Below, one piece after another: positions 1 through 9,588 of a DNA stretch of 43,605 nt. The notes beneath the pieces are model-generated. The model worked only from the letters and a program-made list of their open reading frames with translations. It ran no database searches and was not told the origin of the DNA. How positions within the stretch are numbered: the first letter of the stretch is position 1; the number at the start of each line of letters is the position of its first letter. A program made the translations under genes and the position numbers. This DNA comes from Phycisphaerales bacterium (GTDB lineage Bacteria; Planctomycetota; UBA1135; UBA2386): assembly GCA_020247305.1 (NCBI GenBank), contig JADCJE010000070.1, positions 1 to 43,605 on the forward strand. Direction: 5' to 3'.

Positions 1-144
1 CCTCGCCGCGGGCGCAGGCGCGCGCACGCCGCCGCCGATCAGACGCATGCGAAGCGTGGCAGCGCGTGCCTTCCTCGCCGCGGGCGCGGGCGGGCGCACG
101 CCGCCGCCGGCCGGACGCATGCGATACGTGGCGTCGCAGGCGTT
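1..144. repeat. 72-bp tandem repeat, two copies, cut by window edge
   Basis: Two head-to-tail copies of a 72-bp unit occupy 1-72 and 73-144. Both begin CCTCGCCGCGGGCGC and share CGCACGCCGCCGCCG and ACGCATGCGA at the same internal offsets, with scattered substitutions elsewhere. The second copy ends at the first base of the hpnC stop codon on the minus strand, so the array lies immediately downstream of that gene. More copies may lie to the left of the window. No coding function is supported. Confidence 0.8.
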
Positions 145-1028
145 CATCGAGGGCCTCCGACGAACGCCGGCGGCCAGGGCAACAACAGCCCGGCGAGCAC
201 GGTGCGCAGGCGTTCCCCCTTGGTCAGGTGCACGCGGCCGGCGAGCACGTCGTGGTCGACGGCGCGCAGGCGCGCGAGCACGGCCGCGGCGCCGCGCACG
301 ATGGCGCGCAGTTCGCAGCGCAGGCGGCCGCGCACGGCGTCGACGAGCGGCCAGCCGGCGGCGAAGTCGGCGGCGAGGCGCGCGGTCCAGTGCGCGACGA
401 GGGCCTTCACGCCCGGGCTCGCCGTGTTGGCCAGCAGATCGGCGTCGGCGACGCCGAAGCGCTGCAGGTCGGCGCGCGGGAAGTACACGCGGTTGCGTTC
501 GCGGCGGTCGCTGCCGAGGTCCTGCAGGTGGTTGACGAGTTGCAGCGCGGTGCAGATGCGGTCGCTGAGCGCGTCGAGCGCCGGATCGCGGTAGCCGTGC
601 AGCCGCAGCACCAGCCGCCCGACCGGATCGGCCGAGCGACGGCAGTAGTCGCGCAGCTCCGCTTCGTCGTAGCTGGTCTGCACGCAGTCCTGCGCGAAGG
701 CATCCAGCAGGTCGGTGAACAGCGACCGTTCGAGACGCTGGTCGCGGATCGTCGCGGCGAGGTCGGCGAACAGCGGCACGTCGGTGGCGCCGCCGTCGAC
801 GTGGCGCAGGAAGTCGGCGCGGAAGGCGGCGAGCGCCTGTGCGTCGCGCAGTTCGTCGGCGAGGTCGTCGGCGGTGCGGGCGAAGGCGTATATGCGGTGC
901 AGGTGCACGCGCGCCGCGCGCGGCAACAGCCAGCTGCCGACCGGGAAGTTCTCGTAGTGGCGGACCGCCAGCCCCAGGTAGCTGCGGGGGTCGTGCAGTG
1001 CGGCGGCGGGTGCGGTCGTCGTGGCCAA
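144..1028 (-). CDS. hpnC: Squalene/phytoene synthase family protein, HpnC-like
   Basis: 294-residue trans-isoprenyl diphosphate synthase of the squalene/phytoene synthase family. HpnC proteins act in the HpnCDE route from farnesyl diphosphate to squalene, usually for hopanoids. The N-terminal HYENFPVGSWLLP (residues 24-36) is the HpnC signature. The first Asp-rich motif is in FARTADDLADE (near residue 50), and the second, somewhat degenerate, is in LVNHLQDLGSDRRERN, followed by VYFP. Length is normal for the family. The start is TTG at 1028; no ATG or GTG lies before the conserved region, so this weak start is accepted. No hpnD or hpnE is visible, so any partners must lie outside the window. 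HpnC assignment is fairly secure; hopanoid production is inference. Confidence 0.88.
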   Translation of the reverse strand: MATTTAPAAALHDPRSYLGLAVRHYENFPVGSWLLPRAARVHLHRIYAFARTADDLADELRDAQALAAFRADFLRHVDGGATDVPLFADLAATIRDQRLERSLFTDLLDAFAQDCVQTSYDEAELRDYCRRSADPVGRLVLRLHGYRDPALDALSDRICTALQLVNHLQDLGSDRRERNRVYFPRADLQRFGVADADLLANTASPGVKALVAHWTARLAADFAAGWPLVDAVRGRLRCELRAIVRGAAAVLARLRAVDHDVLAGRVHLTKGERLRTVLAGLLLPWPPAFVGGPR

Positions 1029-1774
1029 GGCAGGCGCCGCCAGCGTGCGGCGAATTCGGCTGTGAGGCTAGCCCGGACGAGGTGGCAATGCTCCTGCGGC
1101 TGCGCAGTGCGCGGTGCGCGGTGCGCGGCGGCGAGCGCTGGCGCCGCCGTTCGGCAGGTAGCAGGCGCGGCGCGAGTGGCTTGCGTGCCGCGGCCGTGCG
1201 CACGGAGGGCGGTGGTGCGCGCCGTACCGCGCCTCGGCCATGCGGAGGATCCGCGCAGCGGCGGGGGCTGCGCGGGTCAGGGGAGCAAGACGCGCCACGG
1301 ACGTCGGTCCAGCGCGATGGCAGATGGCGGCGGCGGGCGTTCGGTCGTCGGCGGGCGGCGCGCGGGTCGGAGCACACGGCGTGCGCCGGACGGCGGGCCA
1401 GCGCGATGGCGGGTGGCGGTCGCAGGTGTGCGGTGGTCGGCGAAGCATCCCGCGGGTCGGGAGAACGACGTGCGCCGGACGGCGTACCAGTGCGATGACG
1501 GGAGGCGGCGGCGGGTGTGCGGTGGTCGGCGGCGCGCCGCCGAGAGACTGCGTCGCAGCAGGCCACGGCGCCCCAGCCGCATCGCCGCGCCTGGGAGGTC
1601 GCCGATGCGGCTCGGCGCCGCCACGCACCGACCCGGCACGCGTCCCGGGGAGCAGCCCCGGCGGTGGTCGGTCGCGCGGTTTCGCGGCGATTTTCGCCCC
1701 GGTGCGCAACCAAGTGGCGGTTGCCAGACACATAGGTCCGTGTCGACCGCTGCGTCGACCAAGAGGAGGACACC
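1029..1774. other. Gene-poor stretch carrying a 90-bp tandem repeat
   Basis: No open frame here looks like protein: all long frames give low-complexity Arg/Pro/Ala sequence that reads through the repeats. The stretch contains a short GTGCGCG iteration near 1106-1128, the three 90-bp repeats at 1271-1540, and just before 1775 the leader of the next gene with a good ribosome binding site (GAGGAGG at 1763-1769). Promoters for the divergent genes at 1028 and 1775 should lie here, but I cannot point to one with confidence. Confidence 0.6.
1271..1540. repeat. 90-bp tandem repeat, three degenerate copies
   Basis: Copies start at 1271, 1361 and 1451, exactly 90 bp apart, each opening with CGCGGGTC. 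Shared internal blocks include GTGCGCCGGACGGCG in copies 2 and 3, CCAGCGCGATGGC in copies 1 and 2, and GTGTGCGGTGGTCGGCG in copies 2 and 3. The exact period is a multiple of three, but no frame through it resembles a repeat protein with supported homology. Function unknown. Confidence 0.75.
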
Positions 1775-2317
1775 GTGCAATTCGACTTCGACAAGCAACG
1801 CTCGCTGACCGACTACGTCACCATCCCCGCCGGAACCTACCTGTGCCGCGTCGAGGAGGTGCGCGCCGGCACCACCCGGGCCGGCGACGAACGCTGGTCG
1901 ATGAAGCTCGTCGTCGCCGAGGGCCAGCACGTCGGCAAGCAGGCGGCGTGGGACAGCCTCGTGTTCAGCGCGCGCGGACAAGCGCGTGCGCGCCTCGTGC
2001 TGCAAGCGCTGGGCTTGCCGCACACCGGCGTCGTGCAACTCGAACCGCACGACCTCGAAGGGCGTGCGGCGCTCGTCGAAGTGCGGCCTGCCGAGTACCA
2101 GTCGCCTACGGGCAGCGTCGTCCGACGCAACGAAGTGCCGTACGACGGGTTCCACTCCGCGGGTGGCAGCGCGAGCAGTTCGCACGACGCCACCGCGGTG
2201 GCCGAAGGCGGTGCGAGCGCAGGCGCAGGCCGGCCGGGAACCAAGCCGGAGCGACCGCCGCGGCGGGAACGCGCGGCGGCCGCAGGCGACGGCAGCAACG
2301 ACGAGATCCCGTTCTGA
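1775..2317 (+). CDS. DUF669-like protein with SSB-type C-terminal tip
   Basis: 180 residues. Residues 1-125 resemble DUF669, a family common in phage and bacterial recombination or replication modules: IPAGTYLCRVEEV, then a GDERWSMKLVV strand, a GK-containing turn and RLVLQALGLP. Residues 126-174 are a Gly/Ser/Ala/Pro/Arg-rich disordered linker. The protein ends NDEIPF, which closely matches the acidic Asp-Ile-Pro-Phe tip by which single-stranded DNA-binding protein recruits partners. Start is GTG at 1775, supported by GAGGAGG at 1763-1769 with 5-base spacing. It is directly followed by the 15-bp palindromic array. A role on single-stranded DNA is inferred from the tip; the biochemical activity of DUF669 is not established. 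Confidence 0.8.
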   Translation: MQFDFDKQRSLTDYVTIPAGTYLCRVEEVRAGTTRAGDERWSMKLVVAEGQHVGKQAAWDSLVFSARGQARARLVLQALGLPHTGVVQLEPHDLEGRAALVEVRPAEYQSPTGSVVRRNEVPYDGFHSAGGSASSSHDATAVAEGGASAGAGRPGTKPERPPRRERAAAAGDGSNDEIPF

Positions 2318-2464
2318 CGATCGGTGCACCGGCGATCGGTGCACCGGCGATCGGGCACCGGAGATCGGTGCACCGGCGATCGGTGCGCCGGCGATCGGTG
2401 CACCGGCGATCGGTGCACCGGCGATCGGGCACCGGAGATCGGGCACCGGAGATCGGTGCACCGG
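2318..2464. repeat. Ten-copy 15-bp palindromic tandem array
   Basis: Ten contiguous units start the base after the stop codon at 2317. The main unit is CGATCGGTGCACCGG (15 bp); three copies are 14 bp with GATCGGGCACCGG. Each full unit joins two palindromes, CGATCG and CGGTGCACCG, so single strands could fold into serial hairpins. Copies start at 2318, 2333, 2348, 2362, 2377, 2392, 2407, 2422, 2436 and 2450. There are no unique spacers, so it is not a CRISPR array. It could be a terminator, a protein-binding array or a plain minisatellite. Confidence 0.9.
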
Positions 2465-2908
2465 CAGACGACCGGCGTCCGACGACGTCTCGGACGGATC
2501 GCGGCAGCGCAGCCTTCACGGTCGCGGCCACTGCGCTGTGGGCGCGCTGGCAGTCAGGGTGCGCCACAACGCGGCGGCGCGGTCGCGGCCACCGCTGCGG
2601 CGACGACGCACACCCCGTGTGCGCCGTCGCGCACGGCGCGATGGCCACCGGCACGGCCCGTACACGATCGCGCCGCAGCGCAGGCGCGGTGCGCGCAAGC
2701 GCGGGCAACGCGACCAATGTCCGGCGTCGACCGACGAAGCGCACAGCCGAACCACCGATGCCACAACAACTTCCCACCACCGGTCGAGCGGCGAGCCACC
2801 GTGCCGCACGCACCGCCGCCACGGCCCGCACCCGATCGGGAACTTTCCCTCGGCCGATCGCCGCAAGCAGGGTTCACCAAGGCACCTGCGTTTGCCGATC
2901 CATGAGGC
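2465..2908. other. Gene-free stretch after the palindromic array
   Basis: About 440 bp with no frame giving protein-like sequence. Open frames exist only because stop codons are rare at this GC content. Base composition becomes slightly less GC-rich toward 2750-2900, just before the DUF4388 gene, consistent with a promoter region, but no convincing -10/-35 pair was found. Confidence 0.5.
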
Positions 2909-3856
2909 ATGCAAGTTGGGCAATTTCCGGCGACCGCCGCCAACTCCCTGATCGAGGGGTACTGCGACGACTTCGTCGCCTTCGCCTCGGTGTTGGCACA
3001 GACACTCGAGCAGATCGCGATGCGCGGCATCTCGATCGACCGCAGCCGCGACCACTTGCAGCGCATCGAGCACGGTATGCGCGAACTGTCGGCGGCGATT
3101 CGCGACCTGATCGAGCGCAGCGACGCCGGCCCCGGGCCGGCAATGCGTCAGGACGCCCGCCATGCGGAGCCGGGGCGGGCGGTTCCAACCCATGCACCTT
3201 CGGCTCCCTTCGCACCCGCGACCTTTGGCCACGCGCCGACGCCCGGAATGCACGGTCTGCACGATGCCACGGTGCTCGGCGCGCCCGAACCCACCGTCCT
3301 CGGCATGCCCGCGCCGGACGAACTGGAGGCCCCGAGCGCCCCGGCTTCAGCGCGACGCTCCGCCGGCAAGGCCAGCGAGGCCACATCGCTCGCCACCAAC
3401 GAAGATGGCTTCCACGGCAACAGCGAGAGCATGCCGCTGCGCTCGGTGTTCCAATTCCTCGGGCGCACGCGCCGGTCGGGCTTCGTGCGGGTCGTCCACG
3501 GCGAAGAGCAGATGATGTTCGAGGTCCAGAACGGCTGCCTCGTCACCACGACGAGCAACGTCTGCCTGCCGCAGGAGCGCCTCGACCTCGTGCTGATCGA
3601 GCGCAACGCCAGCACGGCGGCCGACCTCGCGCCGATCCTCGAGCGCATTCCGGCGACGCAGTGCGACCGCTTCGCCGAGGCCGTCGTCGCCGCCGGCGTG
3701 GTGAACGAAGCGCAGATCTTCGACGCGCTGGCGACGCAGCAGAAGCGCCGCTACTCGCGCGCCTGCCGGGCGCCGTCGGTCAGCTACCAGTTCTTCGAAG
3801 GCACGCGCAAGCGTCAGGCCTTCCGTCTGCTGCCGCCGCCGATGCCGATCGGCTGA
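2909..3856 (+). CDS. DUF4388 (PatA-like) domain protein
   Basis: 315 residues. The N-terminal ~75 residues form an amphipathic helical region (VAFASVLAQTLEQIAMR, then HLQRIEHGMRELSAAIRDL). Residues ~80-170 are a Pro/Ala-rich linker. A DUF4388 domain begins near residue 174: MPLRSVFQFLGRTRRSGFVR, then a basic turn, MMFEVQNGCLV and LPQERLDLVLIE. DUF4388 is often found with response regulators, GTPase-regulatory or gliding-type systems in Deltaproteobacteria and related groups, where it is thought to mediate signalling contacts. Here there is no receiver or kinase domain. The ATG at 2909 has only a weak nearby GAGG. ligA follows 57 bp downstream on the same strand. Specific function unknown. Confidence 0.75.
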   Translation: MQVGQFPATAANSLIEGYCDDFVAFASVLAQTLEQIAMRGISIDRSRDHLQRIEHGMRELSAAIRDLIERSDAGPGPAMRQDARHAEPGRAVPTHAPSAPFAPATFGHAPTPGMHGLHDATVLGAPEPTVLGMPAPDELEAPSAPASARRSAGKASEATSLATNEDGFHGNSESMPLRSVFQFLGRTRRSGFVRVVHGEEQMMFEVQNGCLVTTTSNVCLPQERLDLVLIERNASTAADLAPILERIPATQCDRFAEAVVAAGVVNEAQIFDALATQQKRRYSRACRAPSVSYQFFEGTRKRQAFRLLPPPMPIG

Positions 3857-6024
<2,168 letters not shown>

Positions 6025-6094
6025 ACGGCGCCGCGCGCAGCTTCGACCCCGTGGCCCTGGCGCGAGCGGTCTTGGCGCGCCGCGCGGAGGCGCG

Positions 6095-7681
6095 ATGACC
6101 GCCACCGACCATCTCGCCGCGCTCGCGGCCCCCGCCTGCTACCCGCACGCGCCGACCGACGTGCGCGTTCTTCAGACGCACCTGTCGGTCGTGTGCCTCG
6201 CCGGCGACCTCGTCTACAAGCTGAAGAAGGCGGTGACGCTGCCGTTCGTCGACTTCGCGGCGCTCGCGGCGCGGCGGCAGGCCTGCCGCGACGAGGTCCG
6301 GCTCAACCGGCGATTGTGCCCCGATGTGTACCTCGGCACGGCGGCGCTGCGCCGGGGCGCGGACGGCGTGGTGCGCTTCGCGCCGGTCGGCGACGACGAC
6401 GGCGGCCTCGCCGACCTCGACGTCGCGGTGGTGATGCGACGGCTGCCGCAGGCGCGCATGCTCGACGAACTGCTGCGCGCCGGCGCCGTGGCGCCCGCCG
6501 CCATCGCCGCGCTGGCCGCGCACGTCGCCGACTTCCACGCGCGCTGCGAACGGCCCGCCGCGGCCGCCGCACGCGCCAGCGCCGACCTGCTCGCGCGCTT
6601 CGCCGACGAGAACTTCGCGCAGACGCAGGCGCTCGGCGACGCCGCGCTGCCGGCGCGCCTGCTGGCGGCGCTGGCCGCCGCCTCGCGCGCCGGCTTCGCG
6701 CGCCTGCTGCCGAAGTTGCGCGGCCGCGCCAGCGCCGGACGCGTCGTCGACGGGCACGGCGACCTGCACGCGCGCAACGTCTGCATGACCGAGCCGCCGG
6801 CGGTCTACGACTGCATCGAGTTCGAGCCGTGTTTCCGCATCACGGACGTCGCCGCCGAGGTCGCCTTCCTGGCGATGGACCTGCGCTACCGCGGCGCACC
6901 GGCGCTCGCGCGCGCGTTCGTCGACGCCTACGTCGCCCGCAGCGGCGACGGCGACCTGCCCGCGCTGCTGCCGTGGCTCTGCAGCTACCGGGCGATGGTG
7001 CGCGCCAAGGTCGCCGCGATCGCAACCGCCGACATCGCGCTGCCGGCGGCCGATCGCGACGGCGCACGGCACTCGGCGCGCGCGCACCTGCGGCTCGCCG
7101 CCACCTTCGGCTGCGAAGCGGATGGCCCGCGATGGCTCGTGCTGTGCGGGCCGCCGGCGAGCGGCAAGTCGACGATCGCCGCGGCGCTGCACGCGGCGAC
7201 CGGCTGGCCGGTGGCGGCGACGGACGCGGTGCGCAAGCAGCTCGCCGGCATCGCGCCGCAGCAGCGCGCCGACGCCGCCGTCTACACGCCGGAGTTCACC
7301 GCGCGCACGTACGCGGCGGTGTTCGCCGAGGCCGCCGCGGCGACGGCCGCCGGCGCCAGCGTCGTCGTGCTCGACGGCAACTTCGCGACGGTCGACCAGC
7401 GGCGCGCAGCCGCAGTGGCCGCCCGCGCGGCGGGCGCCTGGACCATGGTGCTGCAGGTCGAAGTCGACGACGCGACCGCGCTCGCGCGGGCGACGGCGCG
7501 CGCCGCGCGCGGCGACGCCGTGAGCGACGCCGACGCCGCGGTCGCCGCGCGATTGCGCGCGGCCTTCACGCCGCCGACGCCGGCGGAAGGGCCGCCGTTG
7601 CGCCGGTGCCAAGGCGCGGACGCCGCGGCGGACACAGCGGATGACACGCTGGCCGCGCTGCTCGCCGGCGACGGCCCTTGA
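6095..7681 (+). CDS. Aminoglycoside phosphotransferase-like/P-loop kinase fusion
   Basis: 528-residue two-domain protein. The N-terminal ~330 residues have the aminoglycoside phosphotransferase fold: YKLKKAVTLPFVDF near the start, and the catalytic loop HGDLHARN at 221-228 with the following DCIEFEP in place of the metal-binding segment. The C-terminal domain is an AAA-type or gluconate-kinase-like P-loop kinase with Walker A GPPASGKST at 352-360 and VVVLDGNF downstream. This architecture recurs in conserved bacterial proteins of unknown substrate and should not be read as antibiotic resistance. Start ATG at 6095 is supported by GCGGAGG a few bases upstream. Confidence 0.88.
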   Translation: MTATDHLAALAAPACYPHAPTDVRVLQTHLSVVCLAGDLVYKLKKAVTLPFVDFAALAARRQACRDEVRLNRRLCPDVYLGTAALRRGADGVVRFAPVGDDDGGLADLDVAVVMRRLPQARMLDELLRAGAVAPAAIAALAAHVADFHARCERPAAAAARASADLLARFADENFAQTQALGDAALPARLLAALAAASRAGFARLLPKLRGRASAGRVVDGHGDLHARNVCMTEPPAVYDCIEFEPCFRITDVAAEVAFLAMDLRYRGAPALARAFVDAYVARSGDGDLPALLPWLCSYRAMVRAKVAAIATADIALPAADRDGARHSARAHLRLAATFGCEADGPRWLVLCGPPASGKSTIAAALHAATGWPVAATDAVRKQLAGIAPQQRADAAVYTPEFTARTYAAVFAEAAAATAAGASVVVLDGNFATVDQRRAAAVAARAAGAWTMVLQVEVDDATALARATARAARGDAVSDADAAVAARLRAAFTPPTPAEGPPLRRCQGADAAADTADDTLAALLAGDGP

Positions 7682-7700
7682 CGGCAGGCGCGCCCGCCCG

Positions 7701-8198
7701 ATGCTCGCTGGGGTGACGACCCACGCGGACCTGAGCGGAGATTGGGAAGGGCACTACGTCCAGGATGGCCGGACGCACGGCATCACGATGCGCGTGGCGC
7801 AGCGCGGCCAGTCCTTCGTCGGCGAGATGCGCGACGCCGACACCCTGCTGGCCGGCAGCCAGAAGCTCGACCGCGCGGCGATGGGCGGCGACACGATGGC
7901 CGAGCGCCTGTTCGGCGAGGTCGAGATCCTGGCCGAGTTGCCGGAGCGCTCGATCGTCGAGGGCGAAGTGCAGGGCCGCGTCGTGACGTTCACCAAGACC
8001 TACCAGGGGCCGACGCACACCAGCGTGCGGCTCGCCGGCAAGACCGAGATCGTGCTGCAGGTGACCGGCCACGCCGTGCGGTACCTCGGCACGGTGGCCA
8101 CGGACGGCCGCGAACTCGCCGGCCACTGGTCGATCGAGCCGAAGGACGGCTCGCCCCGGCTGCGCGACCGCTTCCTGCTGCGCCGCGCCGGGAGCTGA
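7701..8198 (+). CDS. Conserved small beta-rich hypothetical protein
   Basis: 165 residues if started at ATG 7701; GTG 7713 would give 161. After the first ten residues the sequence reads as alternating short strands: LSGDWEGHYVQDG, ITMRVAQRGQSFVGEM, VEGEVQGRVVTFTKTY, then GTVATDGRELAGHWSI. The recurrent G-x-W/G-x-V pattern suggests an antiparallel beta barrel, such as a lipocalin- or avidin-like fold, but no family can be named. There is no signal peptide, so it is probably cytoplasmic. It lies 20 bp after the kinase fusion and may be its operon partner. Confidence 0.7.
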   Translation: MLAGVTTHADLSGDWEGHYVQDGRTHGITMRVAQRGQSFVGEMRDADTLLAGSQKLDRAAMGGDTMAERLFGEVEILAELPERSIVEGEVQGRVVTFTKTYQGPTHTSVRLAGKTEIVLQVTGHAVRYLGTVATDGRELAGHWSIEPKDGSPRLRDRFLLRRAGS

Positions 8199-8212
8199 CG
8201 GCGGTACCTGAC

Positions 8213-8234
8213 GGCGGCGCGCGGGCGCGCCGTC
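8213..8234. terminator. GC-rich hairpin between convergent genes
   Basis: GGCGCGC at 8216-8222 pairs with GCGCGCC at 8225-8231, extended by three more pairs (one G-U). It sits in the 47-bp gap between the convergent ends of the beta-rich protein gene and the acyl-CoA transferase gene. There is no T-run on either side, so factor-independent termination is uncertain. Confidence 0.4.
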
Positions 8235-8245
8235 CGTGCACTCGA

Positions 8246-9520
8246 TCAGGGCAGGCGTCCGAAGCGCTCGCGCGCGGCGCGGGCGAGGCCTTCGCGGTGC
8301 GCCGGGTCGGCGATGCCGATCAGCGCGACGGCGCGCTGACGCAGGTTCTTGCCGCGCAGGTCGACGGCGCCGTGCTCGGTCACGACCCAATGCACGTGCG
8401 CGCGCGTGGTGACGACGCCGGCGCCGGGGTTGAGCAGCGCGGTGATGCGCGACACGCCCTTCGACGTCGTCGACGGCAGCGCGACGACTGGCTTGCCGCC
8501 GGGCGACAGCGCCGCGCCGCGCAGGAAGTCCATCTGGCCGCCGACGCCCGAGACCATGCGCGTGCCGATCGAGTCGGCGCACACCTGCCCGGTCAGGTCG
8601 ATCTCGATCGCGCTGTTGATGGCGACGACCTTGGGGTTGCGGCGGATGACCTGTGGATCGTTGACGTAGGCGATGTCGAGCATCGCCACCTGCGGATTGT
8701 CGTCCAGGAAGTCGTAGACCGCGCGCGTGCCCATGGCGAAGCCGGCGACGACCTTGCCGGGGTGCACGACCTTGCGCCGGCCGGTGACGACGCCGCGCGC
8801 GACGAGGTCGAGCACGCCATCGGCGAACATCTCGGTGTGCACGCCGAGGTCCTTGTGCGTGCGCAGCGCCGCGAGCACCGCGTCGGGGATCGCGCCGATG
8901 CCCATCTGCAGGGTCGCGCCGTCCTCGACCAGCGCCGCGACGTGGCGGCCGATCGAGTGTTCGACCGGCCCGAGCGCAGGCGGCGCCATCGTCGGCAGCT
9001 CGTCGGCGACGGCGACCATGGCGGCAAAGCGCGACGCGTGCACGACGCCGTCGCCGTGGCTGCGCGGCATGCGCGGGTTGACCTGCGCCACGACGAGGCG
9101 CGCGGCGTCGACGGCCGCGCGCGCGACGTCGACCGAGCAGCCGAGCGAACAGAAGCCGTGGCGGTCGGGCGGCGAGCAGTGCACGAAGGCGACGTCGAGC
9201 GGCAGCACGCCGTCGCGGAACAGCGCCGGCATCTCGCTGAGGAACGCCGGGACGTAGTCGGCGTCGCCGCGGCCGACGGCGTCGCGCAGGTTGGCGCCGA
9301 GGAACAGCGCGTTGGCGCGGAAGCTCGCCGCCATGCCCGGCGCGACCAGCGGGTACTCGCCCTCGGTGTGCAGGTGGACGAGCTCGACGTCGCGCAGTTC
9401 GCCGGCGCGGGCGGCGAGCGCGCGCACCAGCGCCAGCGGCGTCGCGGCCCCGCCGTGCAGGAACACGCGGTCGCCGGAGCGCACGCAGCGGACGGCCTCT
9501 TCGGCGGAGACGGTGGTCAT
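8246..9520 (-). CDS. Acetyl-CoA hydrolase/CoA-transferase family protein
   Basis: 424 residues, class I CoA-transferase of the acetyl-CoA hydrolase / 4-hydroxybutyrate CoA-transferase type. These enzymes move CoA between acyl groups through a glutamyl-CoA thioester. The expected catalytic glutamate is Glu230 in HTEMFADG, and the oxyanion-hole glycine loop is GIGAIPDAVL. The C-terminal half shows MVSGVGGQMDFLRGA and VVTTRAHVHWVVTEHG, both family hallmarks. Start ATG at 9520 gives the usual N-terminal SAEEAVRCVRSGDRVFLHGG. Substrate cannot be told from sequence. It lies 68 bp downstream of the helicase gene on the same strand. Confidence 0.92.
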   Translation of the reverse strand: MTTVSAEEAVRCVRSGDRVFLHGGAATPLALVRALAARAGELRDVELVHLHTEGEYPLVAPGMAASFRANALFLGANLRDAVGRGDADYVPAFLSEMPALFRDGVLPLDVAFVHCSPPDRHGFCSLGCSVDVARAAVDAARLVVAQVNPRMPRSHGDGVVHASRFAAMVAVADELPTMAPPALGPVEHSIGRHVAALVEDGATLQMGIGAIPDAVLAALRTHKDLGVHTEMFADGVLDLVARGVVTGRRKVVHPGKVVAGFAMGTRAVYDFLDDNPQVAMLDIAYVNDPQVIRRNPKVVAINSAIEIDLTGQVCADSIGTRMVSGVGGQMDFLRGAALSPGGKPVVALPSTTSKGVSRITALLNPGAGVVTTRAHVHWVVTEHGAVDLRGKNLRQRAVALIGIADPAHREGLARAARERFGRLP

Positions 9521-9588
9521 CGGCGGCCGGCCATGAGGCCGCCCCGCGCGGACGTTGTCCAGGGGCTGCAGTTCGGCGACGCCGCGCC

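Noticed and set aside
1068..1733. A 221-residue minus-strand frame through the 90-bp repeats
   Set aside because: Pro/Arg-rich translation with no family match; its repeats simply mirror the DNA repeats, and no ribosome binding site was found.
2318..2464. Possible CRISPR array
   Set aside because: Units are contiguous 14-15-bp repeats with no spacers and no cas genes nearby.
2324..2905. A 193-residue frame reading the palindromic array as a His/Arg repeat protein
   Set aside because: No start signal, and the array lacks codon-position bias; the mix of 14- and 15-bp units breaks the frame repeatedly.
6095..7681. Aminoglycoside resistance gene
   Set aside because: The phosphotransferase fold is fused to a P-loop kinase domain as in conserved housekeeping-type proteins; nothing supports drug modification.
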